Assembly (NCBI GenBank): GCA_023382455.1
Contig: JAHDVX010000008.1
Location: 62,001-126,000, forward strand
Length of the DNA stretch: 64,000 nucleotides
Direction: 5' to 3'
Source of the DNA: Flavobacteriales bacterium
GTDB lineage: Bacteria > Bacteroidota > Bacteroidia > Flavobacteriales_F > PHOS-HE28
The notes beneath the pieces were generated by a model, which was not told the DNA's origin, ran no database searches, and saw nothing but the letters and a program-made list of their open reading frames with translations. Positions within the stretch are counted from its first letter, which is position 1, and every line of letters begins with the position of its first letter. This document shows positions 15,761 through 23,555 of this stretch, piece after piece. The position numbers and the translations under genes were made by a program.

Positions 15761-17209
15761 TCAATTGGCCGCTGCACGGCGCTTCAGGAATTGGAAGAGC
15801 AGGCGCACGCCCACGCCGGTCCCGCCCTTGGGCCGGTAGTGGTCGCGCCGGTCCAGGAAGGCGGTGCCCGCTATGTCGATGTGGATGTACGGCCGGGTGG
15901 TGAACCGGGCCAGGAACTTCCCGGCGGTGATCTGCCCGGCCAAGGCCCCGCCGATGTTCTTCAGGTCGGCGATGTCGCTCTTGAGCTCATCGGCGTATTC
16001 TTCCCAGAAGGGCATGGGGGCGAGGCGCTCAAAAGTCTCGGCGGCCGCTTCCTGCAGCATGGCGAAGCGTTCCTCCGGGGCGGTGCCCATCACCACGGAG
16101 CCCTGGGTGCCGATGGCGCGTGCCGCGGCACCGGTGAGCGTGGCCGCGGTGATGATGGTCTCCGCACCGTAGCGTTCGCCGTAGCTCAGGGCGTCCGCCA
16201 AGATCAGGCGTCCCTCCGCGTCGGAGTTCAGGTTTTCCACGGTGAGGCCGCTGTGCATCTTCAGCACGTCGCCGGGGGCGAAGGCGCGTCCGCCGGGCCG
16301 ATTGTCCGTGGAAGGTACCAGGGCCACCACGTGCACCGGCAACTTGCGCTTGGCCACGGCGGCGATGGTGCCGATCATGGCGGCGGCGCCGGCCATGTCG
16401 CACTTCATGGAGTCCATGCTGTTGGGCGTGGGCTTCAGGCTGAGCCCTCCGGTATCGTAGGTGACCCCCTTGCCGACCAGCACCACGGGCTGCTTGTTCA
16501 CCGCGCCCTTGGGCTTCCATTCCATGATGATCAACACCGGCGGGTCCAGGCTGCCGCGGTTCACCGCCAGCAGGCCGCCCATGCCCTCGGCCTCGATCTG
16601 CTTCTTGTTGAGCACCTTCACGCTGAACCCAGCGGCCTTGCCCAGTTCCTGTGCGGCCTCGCCCAGCTGCACCGCGCTCAGGTGGGAGGCGGGCTCGTTC
16701 ACCAGGTCGCGGGCGGTGTACACGCATTCGCACACGTCCACCAGTTCCTGCAAGGCCTCGGCCTTCACCTCCGGGGCCACCACGCTGAGCTTCTTCAGGG
16801 CGGTGGGTTGCTTTTCCGTCTTGTGCCGGTTGAAGGTGTATGCCCCCAAGGCCGCACCTTCCACCAGGGCCAAGGTCAGGGCGGCGTCATCCTGCAGGCT
16901 CACCACCTGGGCTTCCTCACGCTTGGCCTCCTGCAGCTTCAAGGCCATGGTATTGCCCGCACGACGCACCAGTTCCAGTTGGCGGGAGCGGTCGCCCTTC
17001 GCCACCTGGTGGACCATCACCAGGCGCCCGCTGATGTCGCAGACCGCCACCTGTTTCTCCTCCTTCAACTGCTCCAGCAGGTACTGCCGGTCGTTGCGGG
17101 CCAGGTCGAGGTTGCGCAGGAGGGAAGGGTCGGAAAGGATCACCAGCAGGTCCTTGGCACCTGCCGTCCGGCTGGTCTTGCCGATCTGTAGCATCATGGA
17201 AGTGGACAT
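15761..17209 (-). CDS. M17-family leucyl aminopeptidase
   Basis: This is a cytosolic two-metal aminopeptidase that trims N-terminal residues from peptides. The M17 signatures are visible: VGKGVTYDTGGLSLKP near residue 260 with the metal-binding Lys and Asp, and ENLNSDAEGRLILADAL near residue 340, the diagnostic NTDAEGRL-like motif with Asp and Glu ligands. The start MSTSMMLQIG at 17209 gives 482 residues, normal for the family. A 70-residue N-terminal extension in frame is non-conserved sequence overlapping the upstream regulatory region. It is divergent from the next gene. Confidence 0.94.
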   Translation of the reverse strand: MSTSMMLQIGKTSRTAGAKDLLVILSDPSLLRNLDLARNDRQYLLEQLKEEKQVAVCDISGRLVMVHQVAKGDRSRQLELVRRAGNTMALKLQEAKREEAQVVSLQDDAALTLALVEGAALGAYTFNRHKTEKQPTALKKLSVVAPEVKAEALQELVDVCECVYTARDLVNEPASHLSAVQLGEAAQELGKAAGFSVKVLNKKQIEAEGMGGLLAVNRGSLDPPVLIIMEWKPKGAVNKQPVVLVGKGVTYDTGGLSLKPTPNSMDSMKCDMAGAAAMIGTIAAVAKRKLPVHVVALVPSTDNRPGGRAFAPGDVLKMHSGLTVENLNSDAEGRLILADALSYGERYGAETIITAATLTGAAARAIGTQGSVVMGTAPEERFAMLQEAAAETFERLAPMPFWEEYADELKSDIADLKNIGGALAGQITAGKFLARFTTRPYIHIDIAGTAFLDRRDHYRPKGGTGVGVRLLFQFLKRRAAAN

Positions 17210-17221
17210 GAAAATGGAGGC

Positions 17222-17229
17222 CGAAGATA
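17222..17229 (-). promoter_or_regulatory. -7 box for the aminopeptidase-pdxA unit
   Basis: On minus, TATCTTCG, a one-base variant of TAnnTTTG, lies 12 bases before the ATG at 17209. No convincing -33 TTG is visible. Confidence 0.45.
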
Positions 17230-17329
17230 GCGGTGCCCTTCCGGGCGGTGCATGGCCGGAGGAACGGCCAACGGCGCTCCCGGGTACACGAACGGTACGG
17301 CACGGCCGCCCGGCAACCCCGGAAAACAC

Positions 17330-17337
17330 GAACTTTG
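17330..17337 (+). promoter_or_regulatory. -7-like box 5 bases before the 17343 gene
   Basis: GAACTTTG followed by CCACT and ATG. The first base departs from TAnnTTTG. The same octamer occurs at 34600-34607 upstream of yraN. Confidence 0.35.
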
Positions 17338-17342
17338 CCACT

Positions 17343-20000
17343 ATGACCCGTTGGTTCCTGCGCAGCCTGATGGCCGTCCTGCTCCTGGTATGGGGCCATG
17401 TGGCATGGGCCACCCACAACGAGGCGGGCGAGATCCTGGTTTGCCATGTGGGCGGCCCGGGCAGCCTTACCTACGAGGTCACCATCATCACCTACACCAA
17501 TCCGAACTCCCCGGCGGACCGCCCGGAATTCATCATGGATTGGGGAGACGGCACGCCCTTGGACACCATTTCGCGCGATGCGGCGGACGTGGTGGTGGTG
17601 GGCGGCATCAGCACCCAGCGCAACCTGTACATCAACCAGCACGTGTACCCCGGGCCGGGCGTGTACCTGCTGCAGTACATCGACCCCAACCGCGTGGCCG
17701 ACGTGGTGAACATCCCCGGTTCGGTGAACGTGCCCATGTGCGTGCAGACCCAGCTGGTGATCAGCGTGGCGGGCAACAACTGCAGCCCCACCTTCCTGAA
17801 CCCGCCCATCCAGAACGCGTGCCTGGGCCAGCCGTGGTCGCATAACCCCGGGGCTTGGGACATCGATGGCGACAGCCTCTCCTTCGAACCGATGGTGTGC
17901 CTGGGCGGCGACCTCACCAACGACGGCCTGGGCGATCCCATCCCGGGCTACCTCTACCCCGACCAAGTGGCACCGGGTGCCAACAACCAGTATACCATCG
18001 ACCCGGTCTCGGGCACCATCACTTGGGAATCGCCGCAGCAGACGGGCATCTACAACATTGCCTTCATCGTGCGGGAATGGCGCCTGATCAACGGGCAGTG
18101 GGTGAGCATCGGCTGGGTGGAACGCGACATGCAGGTGATCGTGGGCCCGTGCAACAACCAGCCCCCGGAACTTGCCGCCGTGCAGGACACGTGCGTGGAG
18201 GCCGGCACCACGCTGGTGGTGCAGGTGCAGGCCACCGACCCCAACGCGGGCCAGACCATCACCCTGGACGCCTTCGGCGGTCCGTTCGAGGTGCCGTCCT
18301 CCCCGGCCGTGTTCAACTCCTCCCCGGCCCAGAACGTGGTGAACGGCACCTTCGCCTGGAACACCGGGTGCAGCCACGTGCGGCAACAGCCCTACCTGGT
18401 GGTGTTCAACGCCCGCGACAACTACAATCCGGTGCAGTTGCAGGACAACGAGGCCCTGTTCATCACCGTGGTGGCGCCGGCCCCGCTGAACCCGGCGGCC
18501 ACGGCGGACGCCGGTGTGATGCAACTCTCCTGGGACCCCAGCATCTGCAGCAACGCCACCGGCTACCGCATCTACCGCAGGCAAGGCCCCTCCGGCTGGA
18601 CCCACGACCACTGCGAGACCGGCGTGCCGGCCTACACCGGCTACGCCTTCATCGGCAGCACACAGGGCGTTAACAGCACCCAGTACACCGATGCCGGCCT
18701 GGCCTTCGGCATCACCTACTGCTACCGCGTGGTGGCCACCTTCGCGGACGGGGCCGAGAGCTATGCCAGCGTGGAGTTCTGCAACATGCTGGAGCGTGAT
18801 GTGCCCATCATGACCCATGTGAGCGTGGGTGCCACGGACGTGGTGACCGGCGTGGATACCGTGCGTTGGAGCAATGCCTTCGACCTGGACACCGTCCAGT
18901 ACCCCGGCCCCTATTTGTTCAAGCTCTACCGCGGCACCGGCCTGACCACCGCCAACGACCTGGTGTACACCAGCCCGGCATCGGCATTCCTCGCCAGCCC
19001 GGACACGCAGTACGTGGACTCCGGCCTGGACACGCGCACCACCGGCCATGCCTATCGGGTGGAATTGTACGCCGACAACGGCGGCACGCTCGTCGGTTCG
19101 GGCAATACCGCATCCTCCGTCTTCCTTTCGGCCGCGCCCGATGATGAGCAGGTAACACTGCTCTTCAACCACCAGACCCCGTGGATCAACACGCAGTACG
19201 AGGTTTACCGGTGGAACGGCACCGCCTGGGACCTGGCGGGCACCAGCACGGAGGAGAGCTTCACCGACACGGGCCTGGTGAATGGCACGGAGTACTGCTA
19301 CTACGCGAAAGCCTTCGGGGCCTATGACGACCCGGGCATCACCGCCCCGCTGATCAACTTCAGCCAGGAGGTCTGCGCCACGCCCGTGGACCTCACACCG
19401 CCGTGCCCGCCCACGCTGGCCATCGTGAATGATTGCGAGCTGCCGCTGAATACGCTCACCTGGAACAACCCGAATAACAGCTGTTCGGGCGACACGTGGC
19501 GGTACCACATCTACTTCACCGACAGTTTGGGCGGCCCGCCCGTGCTCATCCACACCATCACCGGTGCAGGTGATACGGTGTTCACGCATGTGGACGGCAC
19601 CTCGGTGGCGGGCTGCTACCAAGTGACGGCCATTGATTCCGTGGGCAACGAAAGCGCGTTCAGCAACCAGGTGTGCGGCGACAATTGCCCGGACTACACG
19701 CTACCCAACGTCTTTACGCCCAACGGCGACCGGGTGAACGACCGGTTCATCCCCTTCCCCTATCGCGGGGTGAAGGTGATCGACCTGCAAGTGTTCAACC
19801 GCTGGGGCCAGCTGGTGTTCACCACCACCGATCCGGACATCCTGTGGAACGGAACGATGAACAACACGGGCGAGCCCGTGCCGGACGGCGTGTACTTCTA
19901 CCTCTGCCACGTATTCTTCAAGCGCCTGCACGGCTCCGTGCCCGAAGTGCTGAAAGGCACGGTGCAAGTGATCGGCAGCAACCACGCCCAGCGCAACTGA
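17343..20000 (+). CDS. T9SS type B secreted protein (gliding-motility C-terminal domain)
   Basis: This 885-residue secreted protein begins with a clear signal peptide (MTRWFLRSLMAVLLLVWGHVAWA, cleaved before THNEA). The N-terminal 270 residues form a cysteine-containing beta-rich region found in Bacteroidota surface proteins (EFIMDWGDGTPLDT, GNNCSPTFLNPP, DIDGDSLSF). Several fibronectin-III/Ig-like modules with CYRVVA and CYYAKAF follow. The last 90 residues are the CHU_C/type B sorting domain: LPNVFTPNGDRVNDRFIP, VFNRWGQLVF and PVPDGVYFY. It is probably exported by the T9SS and displayed or shed. The TGA stop overlaps the ribE start (TGATG). Confidence 0.9.
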   Translation: MTRWFLRSLMAVLLLVWGHVAWATHNEAGEILVCHVGGPGSLTYEVTIITYTNPNSPADRPEFIMDWGDGTPLDTISRDAADVVVVGGISTQRNLYINQHVYPGPGVYLLQYIDPNRVADVVNIPGSVNVPMCVQTQLVISVAGNNCSPTFLNPPIQNACLGQPWSHNPGAWDIDGDSLSFEPMVCLGGDLTNDGLGDPIPGYLYPDQVAPGANNQYTIDPVSGTITWESPQQTGIYNIAFIVREWRLINGQWVSIGWVERDMQVIVGPCNNQPPELAAVQDTCVEAGTTLVVQVQATDPNAGQTITLDAFGGPFEVPSSPAVFNSSPAQNVVNGTFAWNTGCSHVRQQPYLVVFNARDNYNPVQLQDNEALFITVVAPAPLNPAATADAGVMQLSWDPSICSNATGYRIYRRQGPSGWTHDHCETGVPAYTGYAFIGSTQGVNSTQYTDAGLAFGITYCYRVVATFADGAESYASVEFCNMLERDVPIMTHVSVGATDVVTGVDTVRWSNAFDLDTVQYPGPYLFKLYRGTGLTTANDLVYTSPASAFLASPDTQYVDSGLDTRTTGHAYRVELYADNGGTLVGSGNTASSVFLSAAPDDEQVTLLFNHQTPWINTQYEVYRWNGTAWDLAGTSTEESFTDTGLVNGTEYCYYAKAFGAYDDPGITAPLINFSQEVCATPVDLTPPCPPTLAIVNDCELPLNTLTWNNPNNSCSGDTWRYHIYFTDSLGGPPVLIHTITGAGDTVFTHVDGTSVAGCYQVTAIDSVGNESAFSNQVCGDNCPDYTLPNVFTPNGDRVNDRFIPFPYRGVKVIDLQVFNRWGQLVFTTTDPDILWNGTMNNTGEPVPDGVYFYLCHVFFKRLHGSVPEVLKGTVQVIGSNHAQRN

Positions 20001-20614
20001 TGTTCACCGGGATCGTGCAGGAAACGGGCGAAGTGGTGGAGGTGGCGGAGCACGGCACGAACCGGGACCTGGTGGTGCGTGCGGCCATGGCCCCTCAATT
20101 GCGTGTGGACCAGAGCGTTGCGCACAATGGGGTTTGCCTCACCGTGGTGGCGGTTCCGCCTGCGGGCGGCCTATCGGCGGGCTGCTTCCGCGTGACGGCC
20201 GTGGAGGAAACGCTGCAGCGCAGCAACCTCGGCCTGCTCAGGGCCGGCTCGGTGGTGAACCTGGAACGCAGCATGCGCCTGGGCGACCCGGTGGACGGCC
20301 ATTTGGTGCAGGGCCATGTGGACACGCAGGTGCGATGCCTCGGTGTGGAGGAACGCGGTGGGAGCTGGTGGTTCACCTTCACACTACCCGCACAGGTGGA
20401 GCTCCTGGTGGAGAAGGGATCGATCTGCCTGAACGGCGTCAGCCTCACCATCGCCACCCTGGGTGCGGACTCGTTCGGCGTGGCGGTGATCCCGTACACG
20501 TTTGATCACACCACCTTCCGCACCATGCGGCCCGGCGATGCGGTGAACGTGGAGTTCGACGTGCTGGGCAAGTACGTGGCCCGCATGCTGGCCACACGCA
20601 CCCCTACTCCTTGA
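20000..20614 (+). CDS. ribE: Riboflavin synthase, alpha chain
   Basis: This enzyme dismutates two 6,7-dimethyl-8-ribityllumazine molecules to riboflavin. The protein starts with the invariant MFTGIVQETG, carries NGVCLTV and GHLVQGHVDT, and has the second lumazine-synthase-like repeat with CLNGVSLTI. The length of 204 residues is typical. The ATG overlaps the stop of the upstream T9SS gene by one base (TGATG), so it may be translated by termination-reinitiation. Its last 11 bases overlap the convergent M1 peptidase gene. Confidence 0.96.
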   Translation: MFTGIVQETGEVVEVAEHGTNRDLVVRAAMAPQLRVDQSVAHNGVCLTVVAVPPAGGLSAGCFRVTAVEETLQRSNLGLLRAGSVVNLERSMRLGDPVDGHLVQGHVDTQVRCLGVEERGGSWWFTFTLPAQVELLVEKGSICLNGVSLTIATLGADSFGVAVIPYTFDHTTFRTMRPGDAVNVEFDVLGKYVARMLATRTPTP

Positions 20615-22523
20615 TGAAGCGGGAGCGGTAGCGCCCTTCGTCCGTGTGCAGTTCCAGCAGATAGCCGCCCGGCGCCAAGGACCCCAGGCTGAGGCTGCGG
20701 CTGCGGGCATCCCCTTCCAGCACTTGGCGGCCCATGGCGTCGAACACGCGCACGGCACGCACTTGCCCCTGTCCCGGAAGGGTCCAGCTGATGCGGTCGC
20801 CGGCCGGATTGGGGTGCAGCAGGACCCCCGGGGCCGCCGCATCCGCCTCGTCCACACGCGTCACGAAGTTCTGCGCACTCACCAACCAGATGTCGGGATC
20901 GAACTGAACTGAATCAATGGCGAAGGGCAGTTGCACGGAGAAGACCTCGTCATTCACCAGGTTGTTCAGCACCACCGTGGTGTCCGCACCGCCGCCGAAG
21001 AATCGCAGGGGCACCGGCATCTCGAAGAAATCCACGGAGGGGTGGGAAGTGGTCTGGGACAGGGTGATGGTGGCCAGGTTGTTCACGTCCTGCGACCAAA
21101 CTGTGGTGTAGGAGGGATAGCCCTCACCCGTGTACCAGTCTGCGAAGAAGCCGTCCAGGTCAAGCCCGGATGCCGCCTCCAGATGGGCCTGCAGGTCGGC
21201 CGTGGTGGCGGTGCCGTAGGCCAAGGTCGGGTCGTCGAGGTAGTTTCGCATCCCCGCGTAGAAGGCGCTGTCACCGCACACCCAGCGCAGCATGTGCACC
21301 ACCATCGCACCCTTGTTGTAGGTGAGCCTGCTGCTGAAGAGGCGGTTCTGGTCCACGGTGTCCGTGCAGAACACGCTGCCGTCCGGTTCGCTGGTGATGG
21401 AATACACCTTTTGTCGCTTCCAGATCGGCCAATACATGGGGCTCAGGTGCTCGTAGGACAGGCCGGAGAGGTAGGTGGCGAAGCCTTCGTTCAACCAAAG
21501 GTCTGCCCAACTGTGGCAGGTCACCTTATCGCCGAACCATTGGTGGGCCAGCTCGTGCGCCATGATCTCCGGGTGGAAGCTGCCCATGAAGCTCATGGTC
21601 TGGTGCTCCATGGCACCGCCCCAGGCGAACTGTGCATGGCCGTACTTCTCGTTGGCGAACGGGTAGGTGCCGAAGAGCTGGTCGTACAAGGTGATCACCG
21701 GGAGCAGGCTGGTGGCGGCGGCAAAGACGGCCGTGGCATCCTCCGGGTAGGCATAGGACAACATCAGCAGGCTGTCGTTCTGCAGTTGGGCGTACTGCTC
21801 ATCCACCGCGTAGTTGGTCACGGCCGTGGCCACCAGGTAGTAATCGATGGGGTACCGGTGGCGCCAGTGCCAGGTGGTCTCGTTGCCGTTCACCTCGGAG
21901 CCCACCAGCAGGCCATGGCCGGCGGCACGGTAGATGCTCGGGGTGGTCACGTACTGGTCCAGCGAATCGATCTTGTCGTTCAAGTCCTGTTTGCAGGGCC
22001 ACCAATCCATGGCACCGTAGGGTTCGCTCAGCGTCCAGATCACGGGCACGCCCTCATGTGTGTCGGTGATAAAGCTACCGAAGCCTGTGTTGGGCGGCAC
22101 GCCGTGGTAGGTCACAGTCAGCGAATCCAGTTGGCCGGAAGCCAGGGTGGCGGGCAGGTCGATCGTCAACAGGTGGTCCGTGCCGTGGGTGAAGCTGAGG
22201 TTGTTGCCGTGGTGGGAGACCTGGTCCACGGTGAGCTCGTGCCGGAGGTCGAACACCACCTGTTGCAGGTCGTCCATGGCGGTGAACCAGGAGGTGACCG
22301 AACCGCTGATGAAATGGTCGTCCGGGTCCAGGTCCCATTCGCAGCGCATGTACTTCAGGTCATAGCTGCGGGTGGGCGGCGCCCCGCTGCGCAAGGTGCC
22401 CACCACAGGGCTGTGCCGTTCGCCTTGCACGATGGCGTTCAACGGGTCCAGTGCGGGACCGGGCTGTGCGGCAGCGGGCAATGCCGCAGCCGCGAAAAGC
22501 AGCATGGGGATCAGGGTGCGCAT
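20604..22523 (-). CDS. Secreted M1-family aminopeptidase with T9SS type A tail
   Basis: This 639-residue protein has a signal peptide (MRTLIPMLLFAAAALPAAAQ). The gluzincin catalytic core carries the substrate motif GGAMEHQTMSF near residue 290 and the zinc motif HELAHQWFGD, with the third ligand in LNEGFATY about 18 residues on. The last 80 residues are a type A sorting domain, LLHPNPAGDRISW, VRVFDAMGRQVL, APGGYLLEL. It probably degrades extracellular peptides for nutrition. The start at 22523 is fixed by the signal peptide and a promoter box just upstream. Confidence 0.93.
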   Translation of the reverse strand: MRTLIPMLLFAAAALPAAAQPGPALDPLNAIVQGERHSPVVGTLRSGAPPTRSYDLKYMRCEWDLDPDDHFISGSVTSWFTAMDDLQQVVFDLRHELTVDQVSHHGNNLSFTHGTDHLLTIDLPATLASGQLDSLTVTYHGVPPNTGFGSFITDTHEGVPVIWTLSEPYGAMDWWPCKQDLNDKIDSLDQYVTTPSIYRAAGHGLLVGSEVNGNETTWHWRHRYPIDYYLVATAVTNYAVDEQYAQLQNDSLLMLSYAYPEDATAVFAAATSLLPVITLYDQLFGTYPFANEKYGHAQFAWGGAMEHQTMSFMGSFHPEIMAHELAHQWFGDKVTCHSWADLWLNEGFATYLSGLSYEHLSPMYWPIWKRQKVYSITSEPDGSVFCTDTVDQNRLFSSRLTYNKGAMVVHMLRWVCGDSAFYAGMRNYLDDPTLAYGTATTADLQAHLEAASGLDLDGFFADWYTGEGYPSYTTVWSQDVNNLATITLSQTTSHPSVDFFEMPVPLRFFGGGADTTVVLNNLVNDEVFSVQLPFAIDSVQFDPDIWLVSAQNFVTRVDEADAAAPGVLLHPNPAGDRISWTLPGQGQVRAVRVFDAMGRQVLEGDARSRSLSLGSLAPGGYLLELHTDEGRYRSRFIKE

Positions 22524-22529
22524 GGTTCG

Positions 22530-22536
22530 CAAGGTA
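22530..22536 (-). promoter_or_regulatory. -7-like box 6 bases before the M1 peptidase gene
   Basis: On minus, TACCTTG then CGAACC and ATG, one T shorter than TAnnTTTG. It is close to the start, like many others in this window. Confidence 0.4.
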
Positions 22537-22552
22537 GGGAAGGAGATCAGGG

Positions 22553-23506
22553 TCAGAACAGTTTGGAGGCGATGGCCTTCACCGCCTCGGACCGGCCCAT
22601 GGTGTAGAAATGCAGGCTGGGCACCTTCCGGACCTGCAGCTCCTTGGCCTGGTGGGTGGTCCATTCAACCCCCAACTGCTTCACGGCTTCATCGGTGCGG
22701 CACTTTAGCAATTCGCGGGCGTAGGCGTCGGGCAGGTCCACGTGGAAGGTCTTGGGGATGAAGGCCACGTGCCGCAGATTGGTCAGCGGCTTCAGCCCCG
22801 GGATGATGGGCACGTTGATGCCCTCCAGGCGGCAGCGCTCCACGAAGTCGAAGTAGCGCTGGTTGTCGAAGAACATCTGGGTCACCAGATACTCCGCACC
22901 GGCCTCCACCTTGCGCTTCAGGTAGGCGATGTCGGTGCTTGGGTTGAGGGCCTCGGCGTGTTTCTCCGGATAGCAGGCGGCACCGATGCACAGGTCGGTG
23001 GGCGAGGCTTCCTGCTCCTCCTCGTAGAGGTACTTGCCCCGGTTCAGGTTGCCGATCTGGCGCACCAGCTCCTCGGCATGGGCGTGTCCGTCGCGCTCGG
23101 GGATGAAGTGGGGCTCGCTCTTCACCGGGTCGCCGCGCAAGGCCAGCACGTTGTCGATGCCCAGGAAGTTGATCTCGATCAGCGCATCCTCGGTATCCTC
23201 CCGGCTGAAGCCGCCGCAGATCAGGTGCGGCACGGTGTCCACATCGTACTTGGCCTTGATCATGGCGCAGATGCCCACCGTACCGGGGCGCTTGCGCAGG
23301 CGGATCTTCTGGAGCAGGCCCTGTCCGCGGTCCTTGTAGATCACCTCCTCGCGGTGGTAGGTCACGTTGATGAAGCTCGGCTTGAACTCCATCAAGGGGT
23401 CGATGCCCGCGTAGATCGAACGGATGTCCTTGCCCTTGAGCGGCGGCAGGATCTCGAAGGAGAAGAGCGTTTTATCGCTGGAATGCAGATGGTCGATGAC
23501 CTTCAT
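22553..23506 (-). CDS. metF: Methylenetetrahydrofolate reductase
   Basis: This FAD enzyme makes 5-methyl-THF for methionine synthesis. The TIM-barrel protein of 317 residues shows FSFEILPPLKGK at the N-terminus, NVTYHREE, the FAD-contacting LRGDP near residue 120, and GAAVYP-like IGAACYPEKH followed by KVEAGAEYLVTQMFFDN. It stands 29 bases upstream of the M1 peptidase, in the same direction, but both have promoter-like boxes. Confidence 0.96.
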   Translation of the reverse strand: MKVIDHLHSSDKTLFSFEILPPLKGKDIRSIYAGIDPLMEFKPSFINVTYHREEVIYKDRGQGLLQKIRLRKRPGTVGICAMIKAKYDVDTVPHLICGGFSREDTEDALIEINFLGIDNVLALRGDPVKSEPHFIPERDGHAHAEELVRQIGNLNRGKYLYEEEQEASPTDLCIGAACYPEKHAEALNPSTDIAYLKRKVEAGAEYLVTQMFFDNQRYFDFVERCRLEGINVPIIPGLKPLTNLRHVAFIPKTFHVDLPDAYARELLKCRTDEAVKQLGVEWTTHQAKELQVRKVPSLHFYTMGRSEAVKAIASKLF

Positions 23507-23513
23507 GATGGGC

Positions 23514-23521
23514 CAAAGTAA
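23514..23521 (-). promoter_or_regulatory. -7-like box 7 bases before metF
   Basis: On minus, TTACTTTG followed by GCCCATC and ATG. The second base differs from TAnnTTTG. Confidence 0.35.
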
Positions 23522-23555
23522 ACGCGGCCCCGCGATCTGCCGATCCGCAGGCCGG

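Noticed and set aside
16461-17342. N-terminal extension of the 17343 T9SS gene
   Set aside because: The frame is open, but it is antisense to the aminopeptidase gene. The signal peptide places the start at 17343.
16917-19622. 901-residue minus-strand open frame across the 17343-20000 gene
   Set aside because: The opposite strand encodes a protein with a signal peptide and a type B sorting domain. The minus frame is a composition shadow.
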